Positions 41,439 to 49,861 of a DNA stretch of 64,000 nucleotides are shown in pieces. Below the pieces are notes generated by a model. It was not told the DNA's origin and ran no database searches. It saw only the letters and a list, made by a program, of their open reading frames with translations. The DNA comes from Pseudoflavonifractor sp902362925 (lineage in GTDB: Bacteria; Bacillota; Clostridia; Oscillospirales; Oscillospiraceae): the NCBI GenBank assembly GCA_902362925.1, contig CABIYL010000013.1; one strand, given 5' to 3'. The translations under genes and the position numbers were made by a program. Within the stretch, counting starts at the first letter, position 1. Each line of letters opens with the position of its first letter.

Positions 41439-42104
41439 ATGGACAATCCGGAACATCTGCTGGCTCATACCCTTCCCTTCTGGCCGGAGCTCAGTCCGGA
41501 AGAGCAGGATACGCTGAAACGGAGCGTTCTGCCCTCCACCGTCCCCAAGGGCACGGTTACCCACCGGGCGGACCAGGAGTGCCAGGGCCTGCTTCTGCTC
41601 CTGTCTGGCCAGCTGCGGGTGTATCTTCTGTCCGAAGAGGGCCGGGAGGTCACACTTTACCGGGTGAGAGCGGGAGAACTGTGCGTCATGTCCTCCTCCT
41701 GCCTGATGGACGCCATTGTATTTGACGTGCTCATTGAGGCCATGGAGGACACCCAGGCCGTCACCATCCCGTCGGCCATCCTGTCCCCCATTCTCCAGAA
41801 CCACCCCAGGGCTGAGCTTTTTCTCTACAAGACCGCCAGCGAGCGGTTCTCCGATATCATGTGGACCATGCAGCAGATTCTCTTTATGGGCATTGACCGG
41901 CGTGTGGCCATCTTTCTGTGGGATGAGATACTACGAAACGGCCCGGTCATCCCCCTCACCCACGACGAGATCGCCCGCTGCATCGGCAGCGCCCGTGAGG
42001 TGGTCACCAAGGTACTCCGATACTTCTCCCAGGAGAGCATCGTATCCCTCAGCCGGGGTAAGGTCACGGTCATTGACCGGGAGAAGCTGCGTGCCCTGAC
42101 CTGA
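41439..42104 (+). CDS. Crp/Fnr-family transcriptional regulator
   Basis: A 221-residue regulator with a cyclic-nucleotide-binding-like beta barrel (about 15-125) and a winged HTH (about 155-215: LTHDEIARCIGSAREVVTKV). The sensor part has ELCVMSSSCL, a Cys-X5-Cys arrangement seen in some Clostridial Fnr-like proteins. The N-terminal four-Cys cluster of E. coli Fnr is absent. The signal is therefore unknown; redox sensing is plausible. GAGGTG lies 7 nt before the ATG at 41439 (an upstream GTG is less likely). It may control the adjacent ferredoxin genes. Confidence 0.87.
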   Translation: MDNPEHLLAHTLPFWPELSPEEQDTLKRSVLPSTVPKGTVTHRADQECQGLLLLLSGQLRVYLLSEEGREVTLYRVRAGELCVMSSSCLMDAIVFDVLIEAMEDTQAVTIPSAILSPILQNHPRAELFLYKTASERFSDIMWTMQQILFMGIDRRVAIFLWDEILRNGPVIPLTHDEIARCIGSAREVVTKVLRYFSQESIVSLSRGKVTVIDREKLRALT

Positions 42105-42127
42105 AGTGTAAGACAGTCACATACACC

Positions 42128-42173
42128 GCCCCCCGGTTCCGGTATACTGTACTGGAATCGGGGGGCTTCTGTC
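42128..42173 (+). terminator. intrinsic terminator after the Crp/Fnr gene
   Basis: Arms GCCCCCCGGTTCC (42128-42140) and GGAATCGGGGGGC (42154-42166), one mismatch, followed by TTCTGTCT. Confidence 0.65.
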
Positions 42174-42208
42174 TGCCCGCCTGAAATCAGAGAGCTTTGG
42201 AGGTCTGT

Positions 42209-42415
42209 ATGCTGTCAAAACGAATTGCTGAGGTGGATCGGTCGCGGTGCGTGGCCTGCGGCGCCTGTACAAAGGAATGTCCCAGAGCGGCTGTGGCAGT
42301 CCATCGGGGCTGTTTTGCCGCGGTGGAGCCGGTCCGCTGCGTGGGATGCGGAAAATGCGCCAAGGTCTGCCCCGCGGACTGCATTACACTGATGGAACGG
42401 GAGGCTCAGGCATGA
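42209..42415 (+). CDS. 2[4Fe-4S] ferredoxin
   Basis: A 68-residue ferredoxin with two complete CxxCxxCxxxCP clusters: Cys14, 17, 20, 24 and Cys44, 47, 50, 54. It should shuttle low-potential electrons. TTTGGAGG precedes the ATG at 42209. Its stop overlaps the next start (ATGA), so it is co-translated with the NapH-like membrane protein, its likely electron partner. Confidence 0.9.
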   Translation: MLSKRIAEVDRSRCVACGACTKECPRAAVAVHRGCFAAVEPVRCVGCGKCAKVCPADCITLMEREAQA

Positions 42416-43002
42416 AAAAGACTCATTGGTACGACTATCTCTGGCTCTGGTCCATTCTGTTCTTTGCCCTGGGCTTCTTCAACATTCTGTTCGCCTGGCT
42501 GGGCATGATCGACTTTCTCCTCCCTCTGGGCCTGGCCATTTTTGGTGGAAACAAGTTCTTCTGCAACAATCTGTGCGGACGGGGACAGCTCTTCTCCCTG
42601 CTGGGCGGACGGCTGAAGCTGTCCCGCGGAAAGCCTGCGCCCCGCTGGATGGCCTCCAAGGGCTTCCGGTACGGCTTCCTGGTCTTCTTCCTGGCCATGT
42701 TCGGCAACATGCTGTTCCAGACCTGGCTTGTCTTTGCCGGAGCCTCCTCCCTGCGTGAGGTCATCAAGCTCTTCTGGACCATCCGGGTGCCCTGGGGCTG
42801 GACCTATACCGCCGGTATGGTCCCCGACTGGGTGGCCCAGTTCAGCTTCGGCTTTTACAGCCTGATGCTCACCTCCCTCCTCATCGGCCTTATTGTCATG
42901 GTCCTCTACCGGCCCAGAACCTGGTGCTCCTTCTGCCCCATGGGCACCATGACCCAGGGCGTGTGCAAGCTGCGGAACCATAGCGGAAAGGAACAGGCCT
43001 GA
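42412..43002 (+). CDS. NapH-like 4Fe-4S membrane protein
   Basis: A 196-residue membrane protein with four to five helices (about 10-45, 80-100, 140-165) and two Cys pairs typical of NapH/NosR/YccM relatives: FCNNLCGRG and, near the C-terminus, TWCSFCPMGTMTQGVC. The family passes electrons between quinones or ferredoxins and a reductase across the membrane. The start at 42412 was chosen because it overlaps the ferredoxin stop; the longer frame upstream is the ferredoxin read out of phase. The terminal acceptor is not encoded nearby. Confidence 0.8.
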   Translation: MKKTHWYDYLWLWSILFFALGFFNILFAWLGMIDFLLPLGLAIFGGNKFFCNNLCGRGQLFSLLGGRLKLSRGKPAPRWMASKGFRYGFLVFFLAMFGNMLFQTWLVFAGASSLREVIKLFWTIRVPWGWTYTAGMVPDWVAQFSFGFYSLMLTSLLIGLIVMVLYRPRTWCSFCPMGTMTQGVCKLRNHSGKEQA

Positions 43003-43027
43003 CATACCGCGGATTCTGTGCTATACT
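42999..43027 (+). promoter_or_regulatory. promoter of the AlkD-like gene
   Basis: -35 CTGACA (42999-43004, overlapping the previous stop), 17-nt spacer, -10 TATACT (43022-43027). Confidence 0.65.
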
Positions 43028-43058
43028 GGGGATACATCACAGCGGAAGGGGTATGGAT

Positions 43059-43745
43059 ATGGACACCATTCAGGAGAAGCTGTTTGCCCTCCAGGACTTG
43101 AACTACCGGCAGTTTCAGTCCAAGCTGATGCCCACCGTGGACCCGGAGCAGATCATCGGCGTGCGGATGCCTGCTCTGCGGAAGCTGGCAAAGGAGCTGA
43201 AGGGCACCGTTGAGGCGGAGACCTTCCTTGCCGCCCTCCCCCACCGGTACTACGATGAGAACAACCTCCACGGCCTGCTTCTCTGCGCCCGGTCCGGCTA
43301 TGAGGAGACGGTGGCCGGACTTGATATTTTCCTCCCCCATGTGGACAACTGGGCCACCTGCGACCTGCTCTCCCCCAGGGCCTTCCGCTCCCATCCGCCC
43401 CAGCTCCCCGGCCAGATCCGCCGCTGGCTGGACAGCGGCGACACCTACACCGTCCGCTTCGGTCTGGAGATGCTCATGTCCTTCTATCTGGACGAGTGCT
43501 TCCGCCCGGAGTACCTGGACTGGGCGGCGGAGGTGAAGAGCGAGGAGTACTATGTGCGGATGATGGTGGCCTGGTACTTTGCCACCGCCCTGGCCAAGCA
43601 GTACGACGCCGCGCTTCCCTATCTGACAAGCCGTCGGCTGGAGCAGTGGACCCACAACAAGACCATCCAGAAGGCGGTGGAGAGCTACCGCATCACCCCG
43701 GAGCAGAAGGATGCGCTCCGGGCCTTGAGATGGAAAAACAGCTGA
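43059..43745 (+). CDS. AlkD-family DNA alkylation repair glycosylase
   Basis: A 228-residue all-helical HEAT-repeat protein matching the AlkD family, which removes bulky or cationic alkylated purines. Family marks visible: GVRMPALRKLAKEL near the start, a central VDNWATCDLLSPRAF segment holding the conserved Trp and Asp, and a C-terminal YYVRMMVAWYFATALAKQ helix pair. GAAGGGG lies 9 nt before the ATG at 43059; an ATG two codons earlier is too close to it. It is monocistronic and ends at a strong terminator. Confidence 0.85.
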   Translation: MDTIQEKLFALQDLNYRQFQSKLMPTVDPEQIIGVRMPALRKLAKELKGTVEAETFLAALPHRYYDENNLHGLLLCARSGYEETVAGLDIFLPHVDNWATCDLLSPRAFRSHPPQLPGQIRRWLDSGDTYTVRFGLEMLMSFYLDECFRPEYLDWAAEVKSEEYYVRMMVAWYFATALAKQYDAALPYLTSRRLEQWTHNKTIQKAVESYRITPEQKDALRALRWKNS

Positions 43746-43778
43746 AAAAACGGAAGGCCTCAAGGCCTTCCGTTTTTT
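43745..43778. terminator. bidirectional terminator between AlkD and glycerate kinase
   Basis: A6 then CGGAAGGCC (43751-43759), loop TCAA, GGCCTTCCG (43764-43772), T6. It serves both convergent genes. Confidence 0.92.
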
Positions 43779-43791
43779 ATGTTTTGAATGC

Positions 43792-44883
43792 TCAGCCCTT
43801 CAGCTGCTCCGCCGCCTTGATGAGACGGAGGACGTTGTCAGCCGTGAGGGTCATGTTCTCCACGCTCTTGTGGCGGGAGACCGAGAAGTCCTGGGGCAGG
43901 CGGTTGATGGAGAACACGGCGGTGACGCCCATGCCGTAGGCAGGATCAATGTCGTTGTCCGCGCCGCCCACAATGACGGTGACGGGCACATTCTGGAGCT
44001 TGGCACGCTTGGCCACGCCGATGACCACCTTGCCACGGAGGGACTGGCTGTCAATCTTGCCCTCGCCGGTGAAGATCATGTCTGCGTCGGCGATGACGTC
44101 GGCAAAGCGGACGGTGTCCAGCACGGTCTCAATGCCCATCTGGAGCCGGGAGCCGAAGAAGGCCACCATGCCCGCGCCCATGGCGCCGGCGGCGCCGGAA
44201 CCGGGCATGAGGGCGATATCCTGGCCCAGGTCCCGCTTGATGACCTCGGCCAGATGCTTGATGCCCTCGTCCAGGAAGAGGACCATCTCCGGGTCGGCGC
44301 CCTTCTGGGGTCCGAACACGTGGGCCGCGCCGGTGGGACCGTACATGGGGTTGTCGATGTCGCACATGGTGACGATCTCCACGCCCTCCAGGCTCTTGTC
44401 CCGGCCAGACATGTCGATGCGGGCGATCTCATTGGTGGTGCCGCCGGTGGGAACAAAGGCCTCGCCCTTGTCGTTGTAGAACTTCACACCCGCAGCAGCG
44501 GCCGCGCCGCAGCCGCCGTCGTTGGTGGAGCTGCCGCCCAGGCCCACGATGATTTTCTTCACGCCCTTGGCGGCAGCGGCCAGAATCAACTGGCCCACGC
44601 CGTAGGTGGTGGTCTTGCGGGGGTCCTTCCGGTCCTCCACCAGAGGCAGACCGGCGCAGGCGGCCATCTCGATGACGGCGGTCTCGCCGTTGTCGATGAG
44701 GCCGTAGAAGCCCTCCATGTCCTCGAAATAGGGATTCTTGACGGTGACCTTCACCTTCTCGCCGCCCAGCGCGGTGAGGAAGCAGTCCACGCTGCCCTCG
44801 CCGCCGTCGGCCACGGGGATGGACACCACCTGGCAGCCCGGGAAGTGCTCGGCCACCTTGCCGCCGATGATCTCGCAGATCTG
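43792..44883 (-). CDS. glycerate kinase, GarK/GlxK type (5' end in the assembly gap)
   Basis: The visible 363 codons cover nearly all of a glycerate kinase of the GarK/GlxK family: SIPVADGGEGSVDCFLTALG, GLGGSSTNDGGCGAAAAAG and FTGEGKIDSQSLRGKV are family signatures. It phosphorylates glycerate to 2-phosphoglycerate. The N-terminal ~25 residues fall in the N run; the sequence enters the gap as an open frame (ICEIIGGKVAEHFPG). It is the last gene of the sigma-54 sugar-acid operon and ends at a bidirectional terminator. Confidence 0.9.
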   Translation of the reverse strand, partial: QICEIIGGKVAEHFPGCQVVSIPVADGGEGSVDCFLTALGGEKVKVTVKNPYFEDMEGFYGLIDNGETAVIEMAACAGLPLVEDRKDPRKTTTYGVGQLILAAAAKGVKKIIVGLGGSSTNDGGCGAAAAAGVKFYNDKGEAFVPTGGTTNEIARIDMSGRDKSLEGVEIVTMCDIDNPMYGPTGAAHVFGPQKGADPEMVLFLDEGIKHLAEVIKRDLGQDIALMPGSGAAGAMGAGMVAFFGSRLQMGIETVLDTVRFADVIADADMIFTGEGKIDSQSLRGKVVIGVAKRAKLQNVPVTVIVGGADNDIDPAYGMGVTAVFSINRLPQDFSVSRHKSVENMTLTADNVLRLIKAAEQLKG

Positions 44884-45173
44884 NNNNNNNNNNNNNNNNN
44901 NNNNNNNNNNNNNNNNNNNNNNNNNNNNNNNNNNNNNNNNNNNNNNNNNNNNNNNNNNNNNNNNNNNNNNNNNNNNNNNNNNNNNNNNNNNNNNNNNNNN
45001 NNNNNNNNNNNNNNNNNNNNNNNNNNNNNNNNNNNNNNNNNNNNNNNNNNNNNNNNNNNNNNNNNNNNNNNNNNNNNNNNNNNNNNNNNNNNNNNNNNNN
45101 NNNNNNNNNNNNNNNNNNNNNNNNNNNNNNNNNNNNNNNNNNNNNNNNNNNNNNNNNNNNNNNNNNNNNNNNN
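44884..45173. other. assembly gap (290 N)
   Basis: The gap removes the C-terminal end of the LarA-like gene (about 45 residues expected) and the N-terminal end of glycerate kinase (about 25 residues). That is compatible with a true gap near this size and no extra gene, if the N count is real. Confidence 1.
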
Positions 45174-46313
45174 CTCATCGGGAGCGTCGGAGATGTAGAT
45201 GACGGTGGCGCGCATCAGCAGGCGGGCGAAGATCTGGGACTGCCACTGGTCGATGCGGGTCTGGTCCTTGGGCGTGGCCATAAAGGTGGCCATCATCCGC
45301 TTCAGGTCCTTCTCCTCCTTGAAGGTCTTGTAGAACTCGGCGCCGCCGTGGCCGTCGTTGGACTTGGCCAGCATGATGATGACGCCGCCCTCCTTGACGG
45401 TGGCCTCGGCAGCGGTCATGCCCTTGACGGCCTGGTAGATGTTCTGATCCAGGGGGTAGCCGCCGTTGGTAGAGATGACGATGTCGCTCATGACGGCGTC
45501 CACCTTGCACTTGGAGCTGAGGAACTCACGGCCGGCAATGTGGGCCTGGTCCACGTCGCCGGAGACGGCGTAGATGACCTCCTTGTCGGAGTTGATGACC
45601 ACGTTGCAGATAAAGGCCAGGTGGGCGGCACGGGCGGCGTAGAGCATGTCGATGTGGATGGGGTTGCCGTCCACGATGCCGGTGCGGGCCCGGTCGCTGG
45701 CGATGAACTCGGCGTTGTGGTTGTAGATGACGGTCTTGCGGCTGGCGATGCCGGGCAGCACGCTCTTGCGGCCGCCGGAGAAGCCGGCAAAGAAGTGGGG
45801 CTCAATGAAGCCCTCGGCCACCAGCAGGTCGGCCTCCACAGCCAGGCGGTCCACAATCAGCTCGCCGCCGGAGGGCAGCTTGCCCAGGCTGACCTGGGTG
45901 GGATCGTCGCAGTCGTGGATGACGATCTTCTCCTGGGCCACGATGTCGGGGCCGAACTTGTTGACCAGCTCCTCCTTGGTGGTCTCACGGTGGCAGCCGG
46001 TGGAGATGAGGATGGTGATGTCGGCGTCGGGGTTGCCCTTGCGGATCTCCGCCAGCATCTGGGGCATGATGATCTTGCTGGGCACGGGACGGGTGTGGTC
46101 GCTGGCGATGATGACAACCTTCTTCTTGCCCTCAGCCATGACGGACAGCTTGGGGGTGCCGATGGGGTGCTCCAGGGCCTCACGGACCAGCTCCTCCTGG
46201 GACAGCTCGGGCTTGTAGTGGTGCATCTCAGAGGTCAGGACGGCGCTCAGCCGCTCCTGGGGAATGTCAATGGAAAGGGTCTCCTTACCGTAAGGGAACT
46301 GAATGACGGGCAT
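45174..46313 (-). CDS. LarA-like nickel-dependent 2-hydroxyacid racemase/epimerase (3' end in gap)
   Basis: Visible 380 codons of a usual ~425. The family's active site is intact: Asp72 and Arg75 (SDHTRP), His108 (GCHRE), His173 (EPHFF), Lys183 (GGRKSVLPG) and His199 (YNHN), corresponding to L. plantarum LarA His108, His174, Lys184 and His200. The enzyme inverts the carbon bearing the hydroxyl group using the nickel-pincer (NPN) cofactor; LarB/C/E cofactor genes are not in the window. The ATG at 46313 has GGAGGA upstream. Position between PdxA2 and glycerate kinase suggests a sugar-acid substrate rather than lactate. Confidence 0.88.
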
Positions 46314-46435
46314 GGGTACTTCCTCCTTCATTGTGTTGGACGTAAAACGGGGCGGCGCAGGCGCCGCGCCCCACGTAAGAGAGAATGGTGGGTGCGGCCC
46401 TGATCGCCGCCCCGCGTACGACCGTCTGTTGTTTC

Positions 46436-47401
46436 TCAGAGCTTTTCGCCGATCTCAATGGCCTTGAGCAGGCTGTCCTCTCTGGCAATGCCCTTGCCCG
46501 CAATGTCAAAGGCAGTGCCGTGGTCCACGCTGGTACGCACCACGTCCAGACCGACGGTGATGTTGACGCCCGAGTCAAAGGCCAGCATTTTCAGGGGGAT
46601 ATGGCCCTGGTCGTGGTACTGGGCCACCACCATATCAAACTCTCCCTTCACCGCCCGCAGGAACACGGTGTCCGGCGGAACGGGGCCGGTGACGTTGATG
46701 CCCTCGCCCTTGCAGGCCTCAATGGCGGGGCCGATCTCCTTGATCTCCTCATCGCCGAAGATGCCGTTCTCGCCCGCATGGGGGTTGAGACCGGCCACCG
46801 CGATGCGGGGATTCTCGTAGCCCACCTTTTTCAGGGTGTCCCAGGCCAGATGGATCACGTCCATCTCCCGCTCCTTGGTGCACAGGTCGCAGGCCTGGCG
46901 GAGAGAGACATGGGTGGTGACGTGGATGGCCTTCAGCTTGTCGCTCCACAGCAGCATGGCGAACCGGTCGCCGTGGGTGAACTCGCCAAAAATCTCCGTG
47001 TGGCCGGCGTAGTTGTACCCGGCCAGGTGGAGAGCCTCCTTATTGAGGGGGGCGGTGACCACGGAGGTGATCTCCTTGGCCAGAGCCGCGTCAATGGCCG
47101 CCTTCACATAGAGGAAGGCACACTTGCCGCCTGCGGCACAGACCTTACCCACCGTAATGTCCTCCAGGGCGATGGGGTTGGGGTCCACCACGTTGAGGCA
47201 GCCGTCTGCCGCCTCCGCCGCGTGGGAGACAGTACGGATGGTAAAGCCGTGGCCGAACTTCTGGTTGTAGTGTTCCAGCAGCGCAGCGCTGCCGAAAACC
47301 AGGCAGCGGTCCAGGTAGTCGCTTCTGGTTTTCAGTGCTTTCAGAATGATTTCCGGGCCGATCCCGCAGGGATCGCCCATGGTAATGCCGAAACGAGCCA
47401 T
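46436..47401 (-). CDS. PdxA2-family 4-phospho-tetronate dehydrogenase
   Basis: A 321-residue PdxA-family oxidoreductase with the metal-binding histidines His164 (VTTHVS), His208 (LNPHAGENG) and His263 (AQYHDQGH). Paired with a DUF1537 kinase, this family is known to oxidise and decarboxylate D-erythronate or D-threonate 4-phosphate to dihydroxyacetone phosphate, rather than making vitamin B6. The start overlaps the kinase stop by one base (TAATG) with GGAGGTG upstream. A 122-nt GC-rich, hairpin-prone space separates it from the larA-like gene. Confidence 0.87.
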   Translation of the reverse strand: MARFGITMGDPCGIGPEIILKALKTRSDYLDRCLVFGSAALLEHYNQKFGHGFTIRTVSHAAEAADGCLNVVDPNPIALEDITVGKVCAAGGKCAFLYVKAAIDAALAKEITSVVTAPLNKEALHLAGYNYAGHTEIFGEFTHGDRFAMLLWSDKLKAIHVTTHVSLRQACDLCTKEREMDVIHLAWDTLKKVGYENPRIAVAGLNPHAGENGIFGDEEIKEIGPAIEACKGEGINVTGPVPPDTVFLRAVKGEFDMVVAQYHDQGHIPLKMLAFDSGVNITVGLDVVRTSVDHGTAFDIAGKGIAREDSLLKAIEIGEKL

Positions 47402-48627
47402 TACTCGGGGATCACCTCCTTCAATTTTCTCAGTGCAAAGGTGATGGCGTCCTCCTTGCCGAAAGCGCCCGCCTTGGTGACCACCTTCAGCCCGGCAAAG
47501 GGTCCGCCGGACAGGCGCATCATGGGGATGCCCACCGCAATCTCGGTGACAATGGAGGAGCCCAGGCTCCGGGCCTCCATGAAGAAGCCCAGGGCGGTGT
47601 CTCCGCCGGTGAGGAACATGCCGGAGATGGGGGTCTGCTCCAGAATGGCCTTGGTCATCCTGCCCATGACCATCTGGGTGTAGCCGCTGACCTGCTCCCG
47701 GGTCATGTTCAGCTTCTCGCCCACCGCCACCGACCGGTCCAGCTCGGCCCGGTTGCAGGAGGCGGAGGAGGCCAGGATGGCGTCCTTGCCCTCCTTCAGC
47801 AGGGCAACGGTCTGCGCCACACAGGTCTCCAGCTTCTGCTCACCGGTGAGCAGCTCGGGGATAGGGACGCTGACCAGGGGGATACCCTCTCCGGCGGCGA
47901 AGTTGACCTGCTCCCGGCTGACGGCGCTGACGCTGGCCACTACGGCCAGAGCGGGAGGCACGTCCACCTCCACGCCCAGCAGGTGGTCCGCCATGGCGGC
48001 GGTACCCACCCACAGCGTCCGCTTTCCGGTGGCCACCGCCGCCTGAATGACGGAGCGCAGGTCGGCGTTGGTGGCGCTGTCGCAGGTAAAGACCCGGCCG
48101 GCGGAGAAATCGATCTCCCCGGCGGACACCTGGTCCTCGGAGATGTGGGTCACCGGCTCGTCATACACCGCCTCCAGCAGCCTGGTGATGTTGTCCTCGG
48201 TGACGGGGGTCTTGGGGTCCTTGGCCAGCTCGGTGCGGGTGATGGGGATTCCCTTGAGCAGGTGCACGCCGCCCACTGTGGTACGGCCCAGGTCGGGCAG
48301 AGCGGGTGTAAAGACCACCAGCTCACTGCCGTACAGCTCGTCCACAGCCTTGATCTCGGCGGCCACGCTGCCCCGGAGGGTGGAGTCCACCTTTTTCATC
48401 ACCCGGCCGAAGGCCGTCAGGTCCACGCCCTTGAGTCCGGCACGGACCGCAGCGGCAGCCTCCTCCGGCCCCAGCGCCCTGGACTCGGTGTCCAGGACGA
48501 AGGAGCCCTCAGAGGCGATAAATTCGCTGGAAAAAACCACGCTGGTGGGAACGCCCCGCCGCTTCAGCTGTACGCCCGTGTCATTGGCGCCGGTAAAGTC
48601 ATCCGCAACAATCAGATATCGGTTCAA
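47401..48627 (-). CDS. four-carbon acid sugar kinase (DUF1537, DtnK/OtnK/DenK family)
   Basis: A 408-residue kinase. The N-terminal substrate domain starts YLIVADDFTGANDTGVQL, the family hallmark, and the C-terminal ATP domain contains MFLTGGDTALGFF. It phosphorylates the terminal hydroxyl of a tetronate such as D-threonate or D-erythronate. The start is TTG at 48627, with GGAGGG upstream. Lying between the permease and PdxA2 strongly supports a tetronate catabolic role. Confidence 0.88.
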   Translation of the reverse strand: MNRYLIVADDFTGANDTGVQLKRRGVPTSVVFSSEFIASEGSFVLDTESRALGPEEAAAAVRAGLKGVDLTAFGRVMKKVDSTLRGSVAAEIKAVDELYGSELVVFTPALPDLGRTTVGGVHLLKGIPITRTELAKDPKTPVTEDNITRLLEAVYDEPVTHISEDQVSAGEIDFSAGRVFTCDSATNADLRSVIQAAVATGKRTLWVGTAAMADHLLGVEVDVPPALAVVASVSAVSREQVNFAAGEGIPLVSVPIPELLTGEQKLETCVAQTVALLKEGKDAILASSASCNRAELDRSVAVGEKLNMTREQVSGYTQMVMGRMTKAILEQTPISGMFLTGGDTALGFFMEARSLGSSIVTEIAVGIPMMRLSGGPFAGLKVVTKAGAFGKEDAITFALRKLKEVIPE

Positions 48628-48678
48628 CGGGGTTCCCTCCTATGTAGTATGAATGTGCTGTTGTGTCTGGTCCGTCAA

Positions 48679-49683
48679 TCAGACCATCTCACCGTCAATG
48701 GCAGCCTTCTCGCGGTTGTCATCCACATAGCGCTCGGGGTGATTCTTCCGCTCCACCCGGTCCAGGAAGGTGACCAGCAGGGGGCAGAGGATGGCGGTGA
48801 CGATGATGGCGGCGGAAATCTGGACGGTGGCGGCAGCGGCGACCACGGCCAGAGCGGGGTCAGCGGCGGCCACAGCCTCGGGGGTGGCGGCAGCGTTGCC
48901 GGCGGTGGTGCCGATGGCGGCGCCGACCTGGGGACGCTTCACGCGGCCGATCTTATACACCAGGTAGCCGATGAGGCCGGTAACAGCGGTGCAGACCACG
49001 CCAAGCAGGATGCCGGGGAGACCGGCGCTGACCAGGTTGGTGAAGGTGAGGCCCGCGCCCAGAGGGAAGGCGAAGAAGGGGATCATCATGGTGGCGCCGG
49101 GAGCGCAGAAGCTGCGGATGTCCTCGTCAATGTTGCCCAGCGCGCAGCCGACCACGATGGGAAGCACGCAGCCAACCAGAGTCATGATGGGAATGTTGGC
49201 CATGCCGGTGGCGCCCAGGGCCACCATGGTGAAGAAGGGACCGTCGTTGATGGACAGGATGGACACGGCGCCCACGTCGGTCTCGTCGCCGAACTCACCG
49301 GCCAGAGCGGCGTACAGGCCGCCGTTGGAGTTGGAGATGGCGCCCACGATGGCCAGAGGCGCGATACCCAGAATACCGGCCTCGCCGAAGATCTTGTTGA
49401 CCAGCACACCCAGCAGGATGCCCAGACCGACCTTGACGGTGGTCAGGACAATGCCCTTGGCCAGAGGGATACCGGCACGCTTGACGTTGATCTGCGCGCC
49501 GTTGCAGAACAGGAACACTGCCAGGATGGGCATGGCGCCTGACTTCCACAGGTAGGACGTGAAGGTGCCGCTGCCGCCCAGGGTAATCAGGCCGGGCAGC
49601 CAGGTGTTGAAGGCAGCACCCAGGAGCAGGGGGACGATCATCAGACCGCCGGGGACTTTCTTGACCATTTTCAGGATATGCAT
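48679..49683 (-). CDS. KdgT-family sugar-acid permease
   Basis: A 334-residue transporter with about ten membrane helices, matching the 2-keto-3-deoxygluconate permease (KdgT) family: VPGGLMIVPLLLGAAFNTW, GAISNSNGGLYAAL and LSINDGPFFTMVALG are typical. Here it probably imports a tetronate or related acid rather than ketodeoxygluconate. The ATG at 49683 has GGAGGG 8 nt upstream; the longer frame reads through the sigma-54 promoter. It is the first gene of the operon. Confidence 0.88.
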   Translation of the reverse strand: MHILKMVKKVPGGLMIVPLLLGAAFNTWLPGLITLGGSGTFTSYLWKSGAMPILAVFLFCNGAQINVKRAGIPLAKGIVLTTVKVGLGILLGVLVNKIFGEAGILGIAPLAIVGAISNSNGGLYAALAGEFGDETDVGAVSILSINDGPFFTMVALGATGMANIPIMTLVGCVLPIVVGCALGNIDEDIRSFCAPGATMMIPFFAFPLGAGLTFTNLVSAGLPGILLGVVCTAVTGLIGYLVYKIGRVKRPQVGAAIGTTAGNAAATPEAVAAADPALAVVAAAATVQISAAIIVTAILCPLLVTFLDRVERKNHPERYVDDNREKAAIDGEMV

Positions 49684-49742
49684 TACGAAATCCCTCCTAT
49701 TCAGCTTTGCCCGTCTCTCTCCGGGCCACGTATTATTTGTTA

Positions 49743-49760
49743 ATGCAAATCCCGTGCCAA
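49743..49760 (-). promoter_or_regulatory. consensus sigma-54 (-24/-12) promoter of the sugar-acid operon
   Basis: Minus strand TTGGCACGGGATTTGCAT: TGGCAC and TTGCA with correct 5-base spacing, 60 nt upstream of the permease start. It follows a sigma-54 activator gene. Confidence 0.95.
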
Positions 49761-49819
49761 CTTTCAAACCCCTTGATTTTGGGAATTCTATGAACAAACT
49801 GCAAACAGCCGTTTCTTTT

Positions 49820-49858
49820 TGCAACGTTTATTCGTTGCATTTTGCATCGTATGTTGCA
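49820..49858. promoter_or_regulatory. activator-binding sites upstream of the sigma-54 promoter
   Basis: Two neighbouring inverted repeats: TGCAAC-N8-GTTGCA (49820-49839) and TGCATC-N4-GTTGCA (49843-49858). They lie 60-115 nt upstream of the -24 element, the usual enhancer distance, and just beyond the stop of the activator gene. Confidence 0.7.
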
Positions 49859-49861
49859 GTA

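Noticed and set aside
43870..45198. Long plus-strand frames running through the N gap
   Set aside because: They are open only because N codons cannot be stops; the minus strand holds glycerate kinase and LarA-like genes.
46314..46435. A small gene or RNA between pdxA2 and the larA-like gene
   Set aside because: The space is GC-rich with imperfect hairpins but no open frame with a ribosome site and no promoter that I can see.
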